Shown: piece by piece, positions 26,822 through 37,026 of the stretch
Position numbering within the stretch: the first letter of the stretch is position 1
Layout of the letters: every line of letters starts with the position of its first letter
From: Thermococcus peptonophilus
Lineage (GTDB): Archaea > Methanobacteriota_B > Thermococci > Thermococcales > Thermococcaceae
Direction of reading: 5' to 3'
NCBI RefSeq assembly: GCF_001592435.1
Contig: NZ_CP014750.1
Location: forward strand, 1,302,001 to 1,366,000
Length of the DNA: 64,000 nucleotides
Program-made: the position numbers and the translations under genes
The notes under the pieces: generated by a model
What the model was told of the DNA's origin: nothing
The model's input: the letters and a program-made list of their open reading frames with translations, nothing else
Database searches by the model: none

Positions 26822-27205
26822 TCACCACTTCCCTATCTCGTAGTTGAAGTCTTCAACATCCTCCATCTGGGTCTGGAGGCCGTAGAGGCGCCAGACATCT
26901 GAAATCTTCCTCCTGAAGGGTAGGGGTCTGAGCTGGCTGACCTTTTCGGCCGTGTAAGCTAGTATCGCCGCTGTAATAACGGCCAGGTCTCTCGGGGGTA
27001 TCTTCGGCTTCTCTTCCTGCTTGGCCTCTATGGAGGCAGGGGCGGGAGCTGGTGTGGGCGCGGTGGTGGGCTTTTCCCTCTCCACTAACCTTCTCTCGAG
27101 CCAGCCCACGAAGTAGAGTACCAACGCGAGGATTCCGAGTATTGTGAAGACTACTGTAACGCCGATAACCGTTATCCATCCGCCTTCGATCAGAGCCGAC
27201 GACAT
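26822..27205 (-). CDS. OadG-like delta subunit of the Na+ decarboxylase
   Basis: This 127-residue protein has a single N-terminal membrane helix (residues about 10-33), a basic turn (ERRLVERE), an Ala/Pro/Thr linker and a C-terminal helical part. This is the layout of the small subunit that tethers the carboxyltransferase to the membrane complex. It lies between the alpha and gamma genes with gaps of 9 and 2 bp. Sequence is weakly conserved in this family, so the call rests partly on context. Confidence 0.85.
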   Translation of the reverse strand: MSSALIEGGWITVIGVTVVFTILGILALVLYFVGWLERRLVEREKPTTAPTPAPAPASIEAKQEEKPKIPPRDLAVITAAILAYTAEKVSQLRPLPFRRKISDVWRLYGLQTQMEDVEDFNYEIGKW

Positions 27206-27214
27206 GATAACACC

Positions 27215-28783
27215 TCACAGCGGTATGTTGCCGTGCTTCTTCGGCGGAAGCTTTACCCTCTTGCTCTCCAGCGCCTCGAGGGCCAGGATTATCTTCGCCC
27301 TGGTCTCGGCCGGGTCGATGACGTCGTCGATGTAACCTCTGGCGGCGGCAACGTACGGGTTGGCGAACTTCTCGCGGTACTCCGCTATCTTCTGCTGCCT
27401 TACCTCCTCTGGGTTCTCAGCGGCGGCTATTTCCTTCCTGAAGATGATGTTTGCCGCTCCCTCTGGACCCATGACGGCTATCTCTGCTGTCGGCCAGGCG
27501 AAGACGAAGTCAGCTCCAAGGTGCTTGCTTCCCATCGCGAGGTATGCTCCGCCGTAGGCCTTCCTCAAGATGACTGTAACCATCGGGACGGTAGCTTCGG
27601 CGTAGGCGTAGAGCACTTTAGCTCCGTGCCTGATAATTCCGCGGTACTCCTGGTCAGTTCCCGGGAGGTAGCCTGGAACGTCAACTAGGGTAACGATCGG
27701 GATGTTGAAGGCGTCGCAGGTTCTAACGAAGCGAGCTATCTTGTCCGAGCTGTCTATGTCGAGAACACCGGCGAAATATATCGGGTTGTTGGCGACTATT
27801 CCAACCGTCTGGCCGTTCATCCTTCCAAAGCCGACAACCGCGTTCGGGGCGAAGTACGGGAGTATCTCAAGGAAGTCCGGGTTTCCGTTCTCGTCCTTGT
27901 CAACTATCTCGTAGATGACCTGCCTGACGTCATAGCCCTTGTTTGGATCATCTGGAACTACGTTGTAGAGGTCTTCGTTCTTCCTGAAGGGTAAATCGCT
28001 CGTCTTAACCCTTGGAGGCTTCTCCATGTTGTTCGACGGCAGGTAGCTCATGAGCCTCCTTATGAGCGCTAAAACTTCTTCGTCGCTCTTCCCTATGAGG
28101 TGTGCCTGTCCGCTCTTCTGGGCGTGCACCATGGCTCCACCAAGCTGGACTGGGGTCACCTCGACTCCAGTTACGGCCTTGACGACCTGCGGCCCGGTGA
28201 TGAACATGAAGCTCGCATCGCTGTCTACCATCAGGATGAAGTCTCCAATAGCGGGGCTGTAAACTGCTCCGCCGGCGCAGGGACCCATGATTGCTGTTAT
28301 CTGCGGAACTACGCCACTGAGGAGGGTGTTCATCTTGAATATCTCGCCGTAGCCTTTGAGAGAGTCAACGCCCTCCTGAATCCTTGCCCCACCAGAGTCG
28401 TTGAGGCCTATAACCGGAGCTCCGGCTTCGAGGGCCAGCTCCATGATGCGCTTTATCTTTGCCGCGTGCATCTCGCCGAGGGAACCGCCCATTACCGTAA
28501 AGTCCTGGGCGTAGACGAAGACTAGCCTTCCGTCAATGGTTCCGTAGCCGGTTATGACGCCGTCAGCGGGCAGTTCCTTCTTGTCGAGACCGAACTCCGT
28601 TCCGCGGTGCTTGACGAACATTCCTATCTCGACAAAGCTTCCCGGGTCGAGGAGCTTCTCAATTCTCTCCCTGGCAGTTAGTTTGCCCTTTGCGTGCTGT
28701 TTTTCAATGGCCTTCTCGCCACCCATCTCCAGAATCTTCTTTTTCCTCTCATACAGCTCGTTGAGCTTATCCTCCATGCTCAT
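27215..28783 (-). CDS. mmdA: Methylmalonyl-CoA decarboxylase alpha / acyl-CoA carboxyltransferase subunit
   Basis: This 522-residue carboxyltransferase has two crotonase-like halves with oxyanion glycine motifs (NDSGGARIQEGV, GPCAGGAVYSPA; DVPGYLPGTDQE, GGAYLAMGSK). It moves the carboxyl group of an acyl-CoA to biotin. With the beta, gamma and delta genes downstream it forms a membrane Na+ pump; alternatively it may also serve acyl-CoA carboxylation. The ATG at 28783 follows GGGGGAG, and a TATA box lies about 45 bp upstream. Confidence 0.93.
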   Translation of the reverse strand: MSMEDKLNELYERKKKILEMGGEKAIEKQHAKGKLTARERIEKLLDPGSFVEIGMFVKHRGTEFGLDKKELPADGVITGYGTIDGRLVFVYAQDFTVMGGSLGEMHAAKIKRIMELALEAGAPVIGLNDSGGARIQEGVDSLKGYGEIFKMNTLLSGVVPQITAIMGPCAGGAVYSPAIGDFILMVDSDASFMFITGPQVVKAVTGVEVTPVQLGGAMVHAQKSGQAHLIGKSDEEVLALIRRLMSYLPSNNMEKPPRVKTSDLPFRKNEDLYNVVPDDPNKGYDVRQVIYEIVDKDENGNPDFLEILPYFAPNAVVGFGRMNGQTVGIVANNPIYFAGVLDIDSSDKIARFVRTCDAFNIPIVTLVDVPGYLPGTDQEYRGIIRHGAKVLYAYAEATVPMVTVILRKAYGGAYLAMGSKHLGADFVFAWPTAEIAVMGPEGAANIIFRKEIAAAENPEEVRQQKIAEYREKFANPYVAAARGYIDDVIDPAETRAKIILALEALESKRVKLPPKKHGNIPL

Positions 28784-28824
28784 GAGAACTCCCCCATGTT
28801 TTTGCTGAACCTTGTAGTTTGTAA

Positions 28825-28835
28825 AGTTTAAAAGG
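28825..28835 (-). promoter_or_regulatory. TATA box of the Na+ decarboxylase operon
   Basis: On the minus strand this reads CCTTTTAAACT, 42-52 bp before the mmdA ATG. It predicts a transcript start near 28804 and a leader of about 20 nt that contains GGGGGAG. Confidence 0.5.
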
Positions 28836-28905
28836 GTTTTCAAATCCGTTAGGTTCTCCAAAGAAAAAATGAACAGGGCTGTGCAGAAAATTGATGAAAA
28901 AGAGT

Positions 28906-29334
28906 TCAGAGATGCTGGATCGGTGTTTCGGCACCACACGCTTCACACTTGAGGAAGTGGAAGCGGCCCTTCTTGATGATCTTCGTATCTGGACTTCCAC
29001 AGACGGGACAGATAACGAACTCCTTGAGGTACTTCTTCATCTTGTTTGCTATGAGATACGGTGTGAAGCGTCCCTGAAGGATCGCTCTCCTGCCCTCGAG
29101 GGTTCCAGCGGTAGCGACCTCCCTCAGGATGAACTTGAGGAGATGGTTCGGGTCGCGGTTCATGGCCTCGGCTATGTCCACGAAGTTCTCTATGATCGTC
29201 CTGTTTCCGGCTATCGTGACCTGTGCCGGCGGCACCTCAAAACGTGAGTGGTGGTGCTTGACGTTCTCCGGGAGTTCTTCATAAGCCTTATCGAGGAGCT
29301 TCTCAAAGTCGTAAAAGTCTACCTTCTCGCTCAT
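28906..29334 (-). CDS. Translation initiation factor aIF2 subunit beta
   Basis: This 142-residue protein has the N-terminal alpha helix that binds aIF2-gamma, a central domain ([21 protein letters not shown]) and a C-terminal C4 zinc ribbon (CPVCGS ... [11 protein letters not shown]). It is part of the GTP-dependent initiator tRNA delivery complex. GGAGGTGAG precedes the ATG, and a TATA box (GGTTATAAAGC on the minus strand, about 29365-29375) separates it from mcm, giving it its own promoter. Confidence 0.95.
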   Translation of the reverse strand: MSEKVDFYDFEKLLDKAYEELPENVKHHHSRFEVPPAQVTIAGNRTIIENFVDIAEAMNRDPNHLLKFILREVATAGTLEGRRAILQGRFTPYLIANKMKKYLKEFVICPVCGSPDTKIIKKGRFHFLKCEACGAETPIQHL

Positions 29335-29379
29335 TTTCTCACCTCCTACTTACCTCTTCACTTCGCTTTATAACCTTTG

Positions 29380-32300
29380 TCAGATGACGCGGTAGAATCC
29401 AGCTCTAGGTTCGTAGACCCTGCCATCGCTCTTCAGCTCGTTGAGGAGTTTCTCGATGTCCGCCTTAGTCCCTATCCCTGCTTGCTTGGCAGCCTCTATA
29501 ACCTTCTCTTCAGGTGCTCCAAACTCTCCCTCACTCTCAAGGGATTTTATTATGTCAACGAGCTTCTCGATCTTGTTTATCTTCTTTGAACTCTTGCCAA
29601 CTTCGAGGATTGAGACGTCCAGGTTGCCCTCCTCATCAACGGCTATCGTCTTCATCATGGCTTCGATGATCTCTATTGCCGCTCTTGCGTCCTCCCTCGT
29701 CACCGTCTCGCTCAACCTCATCCTCGCGTGGGCCTCGCTGAGCCTGATGAGGGCCTCAAGCTGTCTGGCGGTAATCGGTATTGGCTGGACGCCGTCTTCA
29801 TCTCCCCTCTTCAGACCCTTTCTCATTTTGACGTAGTAGCGCTTTATCTCATCCATTGCCTCTCTGCTCAGAACCGGGTGAACGTTCTTCCTGGCGTAGG
29901 CTATATACTTCTTGAGCAGGTCGTAGGGTATCTTAGGCGTCACCGCCTCAGCTTCGCCCCTTCTGACCTTGAGGATATGCTCCGCTATGCTGGCGTCCAC
30001 CTTCTCGTCGGGCTCATCAAGGAGCAGGAATATAAGGTCGAAACGGCTGAGAAGGGTCGGCGGGAGGTCGAGCTGCTCCGGAAGGCTCTTGTGCCTGTTG
30101 AACCTGCCGAACTTTGGATTGGCTGCCGCTATGACGGTCGTCCTTGAGTTCAGGGTCGCGGTTATGCCCGCCTTGGAAATGCTGATTGTTTGCTGCTCCA
30201 GTGCTTCATGTATCGCGCTCCTGTCGCGGTCGCTCATCTTGTCGAACTCGTCAATTAGGGCGAACCCACCATCGGCGAGGACCAAAACACCTGCTTCCAG
30301 CACCCAGGAGCCGGTAAACTCGTCGCGGACGGCGGCGGCGGTATTGTGGACGACGAAACCGTTTGCGATGAAGCTGTGAGAACCTTCGACGGTGAGGTCG
30401 TAGACATAATCATAGGGAGATTTAATTTCCTGTGTGGAGACCTTAACTGGGCCATTTTCAGTGACGACCTCTCCATCGATGTTTCTGGCCTCCACCCATC
30501 CATGGGGAGTCAGGAGCCTGGTCTCGGGAGTTACTACAATACTCAGTCCATCTCCTTCTACCTTTATCAACTTCTCCGGGGCCTTGAGCTTCCACAGTTT
30601 AAGAACTCTCCTATCGCCCTCTAGTGTTTTAATGTAGAGTCTGAGCTTTTCGGCATTAACGCTCTTGTAATCCTGAACTTTTTCTGGTATGACCTTCTCA
30701 ACCAACTCTCCTATTTTGAACTGTCCAAGATTCGTTTTGATTATTGAGTCCGGCGCAACACAGAGACCAGCGGCTGATGAGCTCTTCCCACTCGTGTAAA
30801 TTGCCCTCGGCGCTAGATTGGCAACGTAGCGGAGGAGCTGGCTGTTGTGGACAAAGATATCATTAGCTATAAAATTATGATGCTCAGGGACCTGGAGGTC
30901 ATAGACCCACGGGTGCTCAGGCTTGTATTCTTCTATCTCTTCTACCCTGTCCCAGAATATGTCCGAGTCGGCGAGGAGTTCAAGGAGTCTAACCTCGTCC
31001 GAGTTGGGTAGGTGATTTTTTAGGGTTTGGACTATAGCCATAAGCTTTTCTCTGCTGGGTAGCCTGTCTCCTCGCTCATAGTGCAGGTATGTAGAACGAC
31101 TTATTCCCATGTCATTTTGGGTAAGCCCGGCTTTCATTCTGGCCTCTCTAAGGAGCTTGCTGACGCCGGGAATGACATCAACATTGGTGTTTGGTTTGAT
31201 ACCCTGAGTCACTTCTCTGAGAACCTCCATCTTTCTCTGGAGCCTGAACCCAATGATATCCCTGAACTTTACTGCATCCTCTCCGGTTATGAAAAGCCGG
31301 TAATATACCTTTTTTTCTTTCATTTTTCCGTTTGTTGCTCTACTTTCAGTCTCATGGAACTGGGACTTAATGCCGAACCTCAGTAGCAGGTGTTGTACGT
31401 CCTTGAGGAGCTCTTTTGATGCGGAGACGACTGTTATCTTTGGTCTTCTTCTATCCACGGTCCCTTCGGCATCGAAGTATCCTCTAAGGAATGCCTTTAT
31501 GTCTTCATTTCTGGCCCTAAACAGCTGAGGTGGGACTCTCTTCTCCGCAGAGTTGCCGGCTACCCTAAGCCATTTAAGGAGGCTGTAAAGCTCAATGCCG
31601 GATGCATAGACCTCACTTGCGGTCTTTCCTTTATGCGAGTTTCTAACAGTTGGGTTGAGTCCAATCCTGCTTAGATATTCGTGAACTCTCTCTATCAGCT
31701 CTTTCTCATTGTTGGTAAAGTAAAGAGTCGCACTACTACCACGTTTCTGGGTGTGGCCTTCTCCAGTAATCAGCCCAATAACGTACCAAAATTCTTCATC
31801 TGCAACCTCTGGGAGTACCAATCTGCTCTTTGCAGTCTTCGGTTTTTGAATGGGTGCCTCTTTAAGGTTCACTGGTTTTCCAGTTGTGGGAATAACCCTT
31901 GGAACTGCAATAAAATTCCCAACCCTTAACTCTTCAGCTTTCCTGGTCTTGAAGATTCCATCCTCAAAGACGAAGAACGGATGGGTGGGTGTTACTCTTA
32001 TCTCCCTTCCGCTTGCGGTCTTTATCCTGAACATTCTCTCCGGAGCCTCTCTCTTCCAAGAGATATTGGCTTTGACTTTTCTAACCTTAAGCGTTGAAGC
32101 GTCGAGGGCGTAGAGCTCAAGGTCTATGGGGGCGTAATAGCCGTCGTCAACGACTCCGAGCTTTCCATTTTCCTTTGCTTTTTCTATGGCCTCATCAACG
32201 AGCTCTCCGATTGGTCTGATGCTTCCATCAGCAAGCACGACTTTCGTGTCGTAGTCAACGCACTTTGCAACACCAGGATCTCCAACCAAGAGAACATGGC

Positions 32301-33267
32301 TCTCTCCCCTCAACTTCGTCCCGTCTGGAAGTGTCCTTTGGACGCCGCCGAAGAGTGCTAGGGCTATCCCTTTCTTGACTATCCTGTGGCCCCATATGGC
32401 AGGAGCTATCGAATCAACGATGGCATCAACGATGTCCTTCCTCTTTGCCAGCTCCCTTATCTTCTGCTCGTCCTCGGGAGAGATCTCCAGTTCCTCTATC
32501 TCCTTGCTGAGCTGTTCAATGTGGTTTACCTCAAGGATCTTCTTGAATATCGGCCTCTTCTCCCTCTGCTCCAGGATGACTCTCAGAACACCTGTAACTA
32601 GAACCCTGTCGCCGGGAAGGGCCGCATCCACGAGGTCATCGAGCAGTATCGCGTCAACGAAGCGCGGCATCTGGCCGCCCTTAAGGCTCTCTGGCCTGTC
32701 CTGAAGGCGGAAGCTCTGGAAGTTGACGAAGCGGCTCTTGTCAACGTCCAGCTCTATGTTTCTGCTTCCGCAGGCGTCACACTTGGCCGGCTTAACAAGG
32801 TTTTCGTAGGGCCTCTGAAGCCTTATCATTTCATGGCCACAGTCACGGCACACGAAAACGGCCTTCTCAACGAAGGGCTTGACCTCGCTGACGCGGGTGA
32901 TTATTCCCTCTACCTGGATGAGCTTGTTTATGTGCTCGCTCCCGAGCTCCTTGACGAGGAGGGTCTTCGGAAGGTTGTAGAAGCGGGCGTGGACCTTAAA
33001 CTCCCTCTCCACGAGGAGAGGCGGCTCCCTAAGGACTATCTGGATGGCATCCTCGGCGCTCGCTATGGCCTCTTCCGGGTTGTTTAAGAGTTCATCGGCA
33101 AGCTCGGGATCGAAGGAGTTAAGATGTGCCCAGTCTATTGCCAGCGAGCGCTTTGGCGTGACAGTGAGGAGGTCTTTGAGGCGGTTTATGTAGACCTCGT
33201 TGCCATCATCATCAACGTACTCCCGCAGAAACTTGGCAAAGCGTGCTATCATCTCTTCCCTGTCCAT
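29380..33267 (-). CDS. mcm: Replicative MCM helicase containing two inteins
   Basis: This is a 1295-residue precursor; removal of the two inteins leaves a helicase of about 682 residues. It has the N-terminal OB/zinc domain (C-x2-C ... C-x2-C at residues 140-166), Walker A GDPGVAK/SQ (split by intein 1 after Lys335), Walker B LIDEFDKM, sensor AANPKFGRF, the arginine finger region LLSRFDL, and a C-terminal winged helix. It unwinds DNA at the replication fork with GINS and GAN/RecJ. The start at 33267 overlaps the stop of the GINS gene (TGATG), so they form an operon. Confidence 0.96.
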   Translation of the reverse strand: MDREEMIARFAKFLREYVDDDGNEVYINRLKDLLTVTPKRSLAIDWAHLNSFDPELADELLNNPEEAIASAEDAIQIVLREPPLLVEREFKVHARFYNLPKTLLVKELGSEHINKLIQVEGIITRVSEVKPFVEKAVFVCRDCGHEMIRLQRPYENLVKPAKCDACGSRNIELDVDKSRFVNFQSFRLQDRPESLKGGQMPRFVDAILLDDLVDAALPGDRVLVTGVLRVILEQREKRPIFKKILEVNHIEQLSKEIEELEISPEDEQKIRELAKRKDIVDAIVDSIAPAIWGHRIVKKGIALALFGGVQRTLPDGTKLRGESHVLLVGDPGVAKCVDYDTKVVLADGSIRPIGELVDEAIEKAKENGKLGVVDDGYYAPIDLELYALDASTLKVRKVKANISWKREAPERMFRIKTASGREIRVTPTHPFFVFEDGIFKTRKAEELRVGNFIAVPRVIPTTGKPVNLKEAPIQKPKTAKSRLVLPEVADEEFWYVIGLITGEGHTQKRGSSATLYFTNNEKELIERVHEYLSRIGLNPTVRNSHKGKTASEVYASGIELYSLLKWLRVAGNSAEKRVPPQLFRARNEDIKAFLRGYFDAEGTVDRRRPKITVVSASKELLKDVQHLLLRFGIKSQFHETESRATNGKMKEKKVYYRLFITGEDAVKFRDIIGFRLQRKMEVLREVTQGIKPNTNVDVIPGVSKLLREARMKAGLTQNDMGISRSTYLHYERGDRLPSREKLMAIVQTLKNHLPNSDEVRLLELLADSDIFWDRVEEIEEYKPEHPWVYDLQVPEHHNFIANDIFVHNSQLLRYVANLAPRAIYTSGKSSSAAGLCVAPDSIIKTNLGQFKIGELVEKVIPEKVQDYKSVNAEKLRLYIKTLEGDRRVLKLWKLKAPEKLIKVEGDGLSIVVTPETRLLTPHGWVEARNIDGEVVTENGPVKVSTQEIKSPYDYVYDLTVEGSHSFIANGFVVHNTAAAVRDEFTGSWVLEAGVLVLADGGFALIDEFDKMSDRDRSAIHEALEQQTISISKAGITATLNSRTTVIAAANPKFGRFNRHKSLPEQLDLPPTLLSRFDLIFLLLDEPDEKVDASIAEHILKVRRGEAEAVTPKIPYDLLKKYIAYARKNVHPVLSREAMDEIKRYYVKMRKGLKRGDEDGVQPIPITARQLEALIRLSEAHARMRLSETVTREDARAAIEIIEAMMKTIAVDEEGNLDVSILEVGKSSKKINKIEKLVDIIKSLESEGEFGAPEEKVIEAAKQAGIGTKADIEKLLNELKSDGRVYEPRAGFYRVI
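30343..30762 (-). other. Mini-intein in MCM (CDC21-b site)
   Basis: This 140-residue insertion lies between SSSAAGL and TAAAVRDE of MCM, 27 extein residues after the first intein. It starts with Cys (CVAPDS) and ends with VVHN before Thr, so both splice junctions are intact. There is no room for an endonuclease. Block B reads VTPETR, with Thr where the TxxH motif normally has its His, so the amide-activating His is absent or replaced. Confidence 0.88.
30844..32262 (-). mobile_element. Large MCM intein (CDC21-a site) with LAGLIDADG endonuclease
   Basis: This 473-residue insertion lies in the P-loop of MCM, between GDPGVAK and SQLL. It starts with Cys (CVDYDT) and ends in VHN followed by Ser, the splicing residues. 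Block B has TPTHP. The endonuclease core shows GLITGEG and GYFDAEG, with Glu at both catalytic acidic positions, so it may be active. Near its C-terminal part lies an XRE-like helix-turn-helix (AGLTQNDMGISRSTYLHYE), likely for DNA recognition. Site and type match known Thermococcales CDC21 inteins. Confidence 0.92.
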
Positions 33268-33761
33268 CAGGCATCCCCGAGCCACTCGTTTCTTATCTTC
33301 GACATCTGGAGGTATATTCTCCTCTCCTCGGGCGCGAGCCTCGAGAGCAGTTCCAGGCTGTTTGGCCTCAGCATCACGGCTTTTAGAATCTTGTTGAACC
33401 TTATGAGCTTGAGATCCCTCAGCTTCTTCCTCAGGTTCGCCAGTTTGGTGAGCTTGACGTTTATAGTGTCCACGCTTTCCCTCGGGTTCAGTCTCACGTA
33501 GTTTTCGAGGTAGTATGCGTAGAACTCGGCTCTCTCGTAAAGTCCTTCTGGAAGAACAGTTAACGGCTCGCTCTCCCTTTCCTCGGCTATAACCTTGTCA
33601 ATCTCGCCGATTATTTTGTCTGTCTCGTCCACTATCTCAACTACCCCCGCTTCCCAGAGCTCTCTAGCCTTCCAGTCCTCCACGAGGACAATATCTCCAC
33701 CCTTCCAGTCTCCGAATGGCTTCATGACCTTGACGGCTATGAGGGATTTACCCGTGAACAT
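33267..33761 (-). CDS. GINS complex subunit (Gins23-type)
   Basis: This protein of about 164 residues has the small beta B-domain first (residues about 1-50) followed by the helical A-domain. That order is typical of archaeal Gins23 rather than Gins51. GINS joins MCM at the fork as part of the CMG-like helicase. The ATG at 33761 follows AAGGTG, with a TATA-like GATTTATTAG near 33800. A longer open frame to 33848 lacks signals. It overlaps mcm by 1 bp. Confidence 0.85.
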   Translation of the reverse strand: MFTGKSLIAVKVMKPFGDWKGGDIVLVEDWKARELWEAGVVEIVDETDKIIGEIDKVIAEERESEPLTVLPEGLYERAEFYAYYLENYVRLNPRESVDTINVKLTKLANLRKKLRDLKLIRFNKILKAVMLRPNSLELLSRLAPEERRIYLQMSKIRNEWLGDA

Positions 33762-33923
33762 GATTTGCACCTTCCCAATGATTGTCAAGTCGTCTAATAA
33801 ATCTTCCCCGAATACATTTGGGCCTGAATGAGCAGGATTGATGGTCACTTTTGATCATGGTATCAGACCAGTTCACGATAACCCTATAAGCCCTCTCCCT
33901 AAATTACTCCAGGTGAGTCAGAG

Positions 33924-34436
33924 ATGTTGATCGGGATTATGAGCGACACTCACGACAACCTGCCGGCCATAAGGAAGGCGGTTGAGTTCTTCAACGAGAG
34001 GAACGTTGACCTGGTTATACACGCGGGCGACTACGTTGCGCCTTTCGTTGCCGGGGAACTTAAGAAGCTTAAGGCGCCGCTCAAAGGTGTCTTCGGCAAC
34101 AATGACGGTGAGAGAAAGGGTCTATACGAAGCCCTTGGAATATACGACGAGCTGATAGAGCTTGAAGCGGATGGAATGAAAATAGCCGTAACGCACGGTA
34201 CAAACGAAGTCCTTGTCAGGGCCCTCGCCCACAGCAGGCTTTACGATGTTGTCGTTGTAGGTCACACCCACCACTACGAGATACAGGAAGTCGGGAGAAC
34301 CGTCCTTGTGAACCCTGGAGAGGTCTGCGGCTACGTAACTGGGGTGAAAAGCGTTGCCCTTCTTGACACAAGGAAGAGGGAAGTCCAGATAATAAACCTT
34401 GACACCGGGGAGCTTCTTGGGGCGATGAGCCTTTAA
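33924..34436 (+). CDS. Metallophosphoesterase (MJ0936/YfcE-type phosphodiesterase)
   Basis: This 170-residue enzyme has the calcineurin-like metal motifs SDTHDN (residues 7-12), AGDYV, GNNDGE, THGT and GHTHH. Its size and motif spacing fit the MJ0936/YfcE group of Mn2+-dependent phosphodiesterases; the physiological substrate is unknown. It is divergent from the GINS-MCM operon and followed by an unknown gene 28 bp downstream. Confidence 0.92.
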   Translation: MLIGIMSDTHDNLPAIRKAVEFFNERNVDLVIHAGDYVAPFVAGELKKLKAPLKGVFGNNDGERKGLYEALGIYDELIELEADGMKIAVTHGTNEVLVRALAHSRLYDVVVVGHTHHYEIQEVGRTVLVNPGEVCGYVTGVKSVALLDTRKREVQIINLDTGELLGAMSL

Positions 34437-34464
34437 TCTTCCAATTTTCCCGAAGGCGGTGAAG

Positions 34465-35313
34465 ATGGAGGACATACTCCTTCCAAAGGAGCGGCGGGAT
34501 GCAGTCGTCCTCATAGGTGTGGACGAGAGGGACAACGTTGAGTTTGTCAGGATTTATGCCGTCAGCGAGGAGAGGGCCAAGCAGGTCCTTGAGGAGTTCT
34601 TCAACGCAAAGGGCCTTTTTCCTACCGACTACCGGCTGGTGAGCCGTGGAACCGAACCCGTTGGCGACAGAAGGGTGATAACGACGAGAAGCGAGGTATC
34701 ACTGAGCTCTGCACTTGCCAGGCTAGGCCTGAGGCTCCTCTCCAACGGTGTCCTCTACTTGGACGGTGTTGAAACGCTTTACCAGATAACCCTCGTCAGT
34801 GAGAGCCTGTACTCCTCAATCGCTGGAAAAGAGGTTGATAGATTATCACAAAAAGAGGAAACTGAGAGCCTTCCCGAGCCCGAGGAAGTTCTCTCCCTTG
34901 GGGTCGATGTTCTCGTGGAGAACCTTTCTGGCAGGGATATTTCAGATTTTCTACCCGAAAACGCTCTCTTTCTCAGAGAACCGCCCGTTGAGAAAGTCGC
35001 CGAGCTTCTCGCCGAGGAGAGGAATTCTCCGGTTGTAGTCGAGACCAAGGACGCGAGGAAATACACCTTTCTCGACTTTGCGGTCGTCGTGAGGTTGCCT
35101 CCGCTCACGGTTGAGGAGTTCGCGGCGGAACTCTCTTCGAGGCTCGGGATTGACGTTGATCCTTCGCTTTTCTCCTCCTATCCCCCAGAAAAGCTCAACC
35201 TCAGGAACGTTAGAGCGCTTGTGAGCCTTGTCGAGGCGATCGTGGAGAAGTGGAAAGTGGACAGGGAGAAGGCCCTCAAGATTGCAGTTAGACTCAACCT
35301 CGAAGGGCTTTGA
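34465..35313 (+). CDS. Protein of unknown function, possibly AAA-related C-terminus
   Basis: This 282-residue soluble protein begins MEDILLPKERRD. Its last 90 residues (PPLTVEEFAAEL ... LRNVRALVSLVEAIVEKW) resemble the sensor/lid segment of AAA+ proteins, but no Walker A is present. The ATG at 34465 follows GGCGGTGAAG. It may be co-transcribed with the phosphoesterase, and overlaps the convergent gene by 20 bp. Confidence 0.7.
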   Translation: MEDILLPKERRDAVVLIGVDERDNVEFVRIYAVSEERAKQVLEEFFNAKGLFPTDYRLVSRGTEPVGDRRVITTRSEVSLSSALARLGLRLLSNGVLYLDGVETLYQITLVSESLYSSIAGKEVDRLSQKEETESLPEPEEVLSLGVDVLVENLSGRDISDFLPENALFLREPPVEKVAELLAEERNSPVVVETKDARKYTFLDFAVVVRLPPLTVEEFAAELSSRLGIDVDPSLFSSYPPEKLNLRNVRALVSLVEAIVEKWKVDREKALKIAVRLNLEGL

Positions 35314-35884
35314 AGTATCTCTTCGCCATTTCCCGGTAGTCCGGGTTATGCTTTCCGAGTGCAGAGTTTATCAGCTCGCGCTCCTTCTCGCTCTCTGCCA
35401 AATAACCTAAAAGGAGTCCCTCATCAACTGTCAGTTCCTCCACGAACGAAGCCCTATCGAGGTACTCATTCCTGCTCCTGCTTTCCTGGATTAGCTCTCT
35501 CAACCTCTTAAGATAGGACTCAACTTTCTCCTTCCTCCTCTGGAACTCAAGCCAGTCGAAGGAGAGCCTCTCAAGCGGGGAAATGAGGAGGCCCGGGTTT
35601 GTAAGGTAGGGCTTTAGGTTCTCTCCAAGCTTTGAGGCGAGGAGCTTCTTTTTAAAGACCTCCAGCCTGTCGTAGTCCTCAGCTAGCCTTTTCTTGTCAA
35701 CCAGTTCGAGTGAATCGAAGAGGGCAAGACCTGTTAAGTAGCAGAGGGCCCCAAACGGAACTTCTGGAAGGGTTATGGTTTCTCTTGAAACTCTAACGGC
35801 ATCCTCAGTTTTGCGTTCTTTTCCTTCTAGGAGCATGCCGAGGGGATAGCTTATGCTCTTCAGGCAGAACTCAAGCTCGTCCAT
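35294..35884 (-). CDS. Helical protein of unknown function (replication-neighbourhood hypothetical)
   Basis: This 196-residue, almost entirely alpha-helical charged protein begins MDELEFCLKSISYPLG. GGTGGGAAA directly precedes its ATG. The helical pattern faintly recalls a GINS A-domain or HEPN-like bundle, but no motif supports either. It converges with the preceding gene and is divergent from rtcA. Confidence 0.7.
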   Translation of the reverse strand: MDELEFCLKSISYPLGMLLEGKERKTEDAVRVSRETITLPEVPFGALCYLTGLALFDSLELVDKKRLAEDYDRLEVFKKKLLASKLGENLKPYLTNPGLLISPLERLSFDWLEFQRRKEKVESYLKRLRELIQESRSRNEYLDRASFVEELTVDEGLLLGYLAESEKERELINSALGKHNPDYREMAKRYFKALRG

Positions 35885-35918
35885 TTTCCCACCATTGAAA
35901 GGTGGGACTTTTCACTGA

Positions 35919-37007
<1,089 letters not shown>

Positions 37008-37026
37008 ATGTGTGGGATAACTATTA

